A stretch of 5,205 nucleotides of DNA from an uncultured Leuconostoc sp. (GTDB taxonomy: Bacteria > Bacillota > Bacilli > Lactobacillales > Lactobacillaceae), in the NCBI RefSeq assembly GCF_946222815.1, contig NZ_CAMJRK010000088.1:1-5205 (forward strand). Direction: 5' to 3'. A program made the position numbers and the translations under genes. The notes beneath the pieces were generated by a model that was not told the DNA's origin, did not search any database, and saw only the letters and a list, made by a program, of their open reading frames with translations. Positions 5,198-5,205 of this stretch are shown here, one piece after another. How positions within the stretch are numbered: the first letter of the stretch is position 1; each line of letters opens with the position of its first letter.

Positions 5198-5205
5198 GCT
5201 ACAAT
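5159..5205. repeat. Perfect 47-base palindrome at the window end
   Basis: Positions 5159-5181 and 5183-5205 are exact reverse complements around the single base A5182. The pairing continues to the very last base. The left arm is good coding sequence for the DUF1129 protein; the right arm reads the same bases back. A natural terminator would normally have a shorter stem, a loop of at least 3-4 nt and a T-run, and would not consist of coding sequence mirrored to the end of the read. A fold-back assembly or library artefact is the most likely explanation. Confidence 0.9.

Overview
The window reads as a low-GC Gram-positive chromosome segment from the Lactobacillales. The gene order rsmG-parA-parB-DUF951-ychF-DUF1129, all on the + strand, is the origin-proximal chromosome-partitioning neighbourhood of lactic acid bacteria. 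The direct rsmG-to-parA junction, with no noc gene between, and the overall protein character suggest the Leuconostoc/Weissella group. That placement is an inference from order and feel, not from a search. All the protein-coding genes are housekeeping genes, and I see no phage, IS, CRISPR or defence genes.

Layout: positions 1-629 contain no convincing protein gene. This stretch is very AT-rich and carries several inverted repeats. It also holds what looks like a complete small transcription unit on the - strand: a promoter at 334-362, two hairpins, and an intrinsic terminator at 201-228. A plausible rsmG promoter follows at 544-572. Next come rsmG (16S rRNA m7G527 methyltransferase, TTG start), parA and parB (chromosome segregation, overlapping by 11 bases), a small DUF951 zinc-knuckle-like protein starting one base after parB, ychF (Obg-type HAS-GTPase/ATPase), and a DUF1129 membrane protein at the right end.

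The genes fit together as a replication/segregation and translation-quality cluster. ParA and ParB act on the nucleoid near the origin. RsmG and YchF act on the ribosome. DUF951 and DUF1129 are conserved companions of unknown function.

Three things deserve attention. The first is the compact - strand RNA unit upstream of rsmG, which may carry a 14-codon reading frame. The second is the ychF upstream region: a long imperfect hairpin, no Shine-Dalgarno sequence before the start codon, and a -10-like box placed so that the mRNA could be leaderless. The third is a perfect 47-base palindrome running to the last base of the window inside the DUF1129 gene. It looks like a fold-back artefact at a contig end, and it makes the last residues of that protein untrustworthy.
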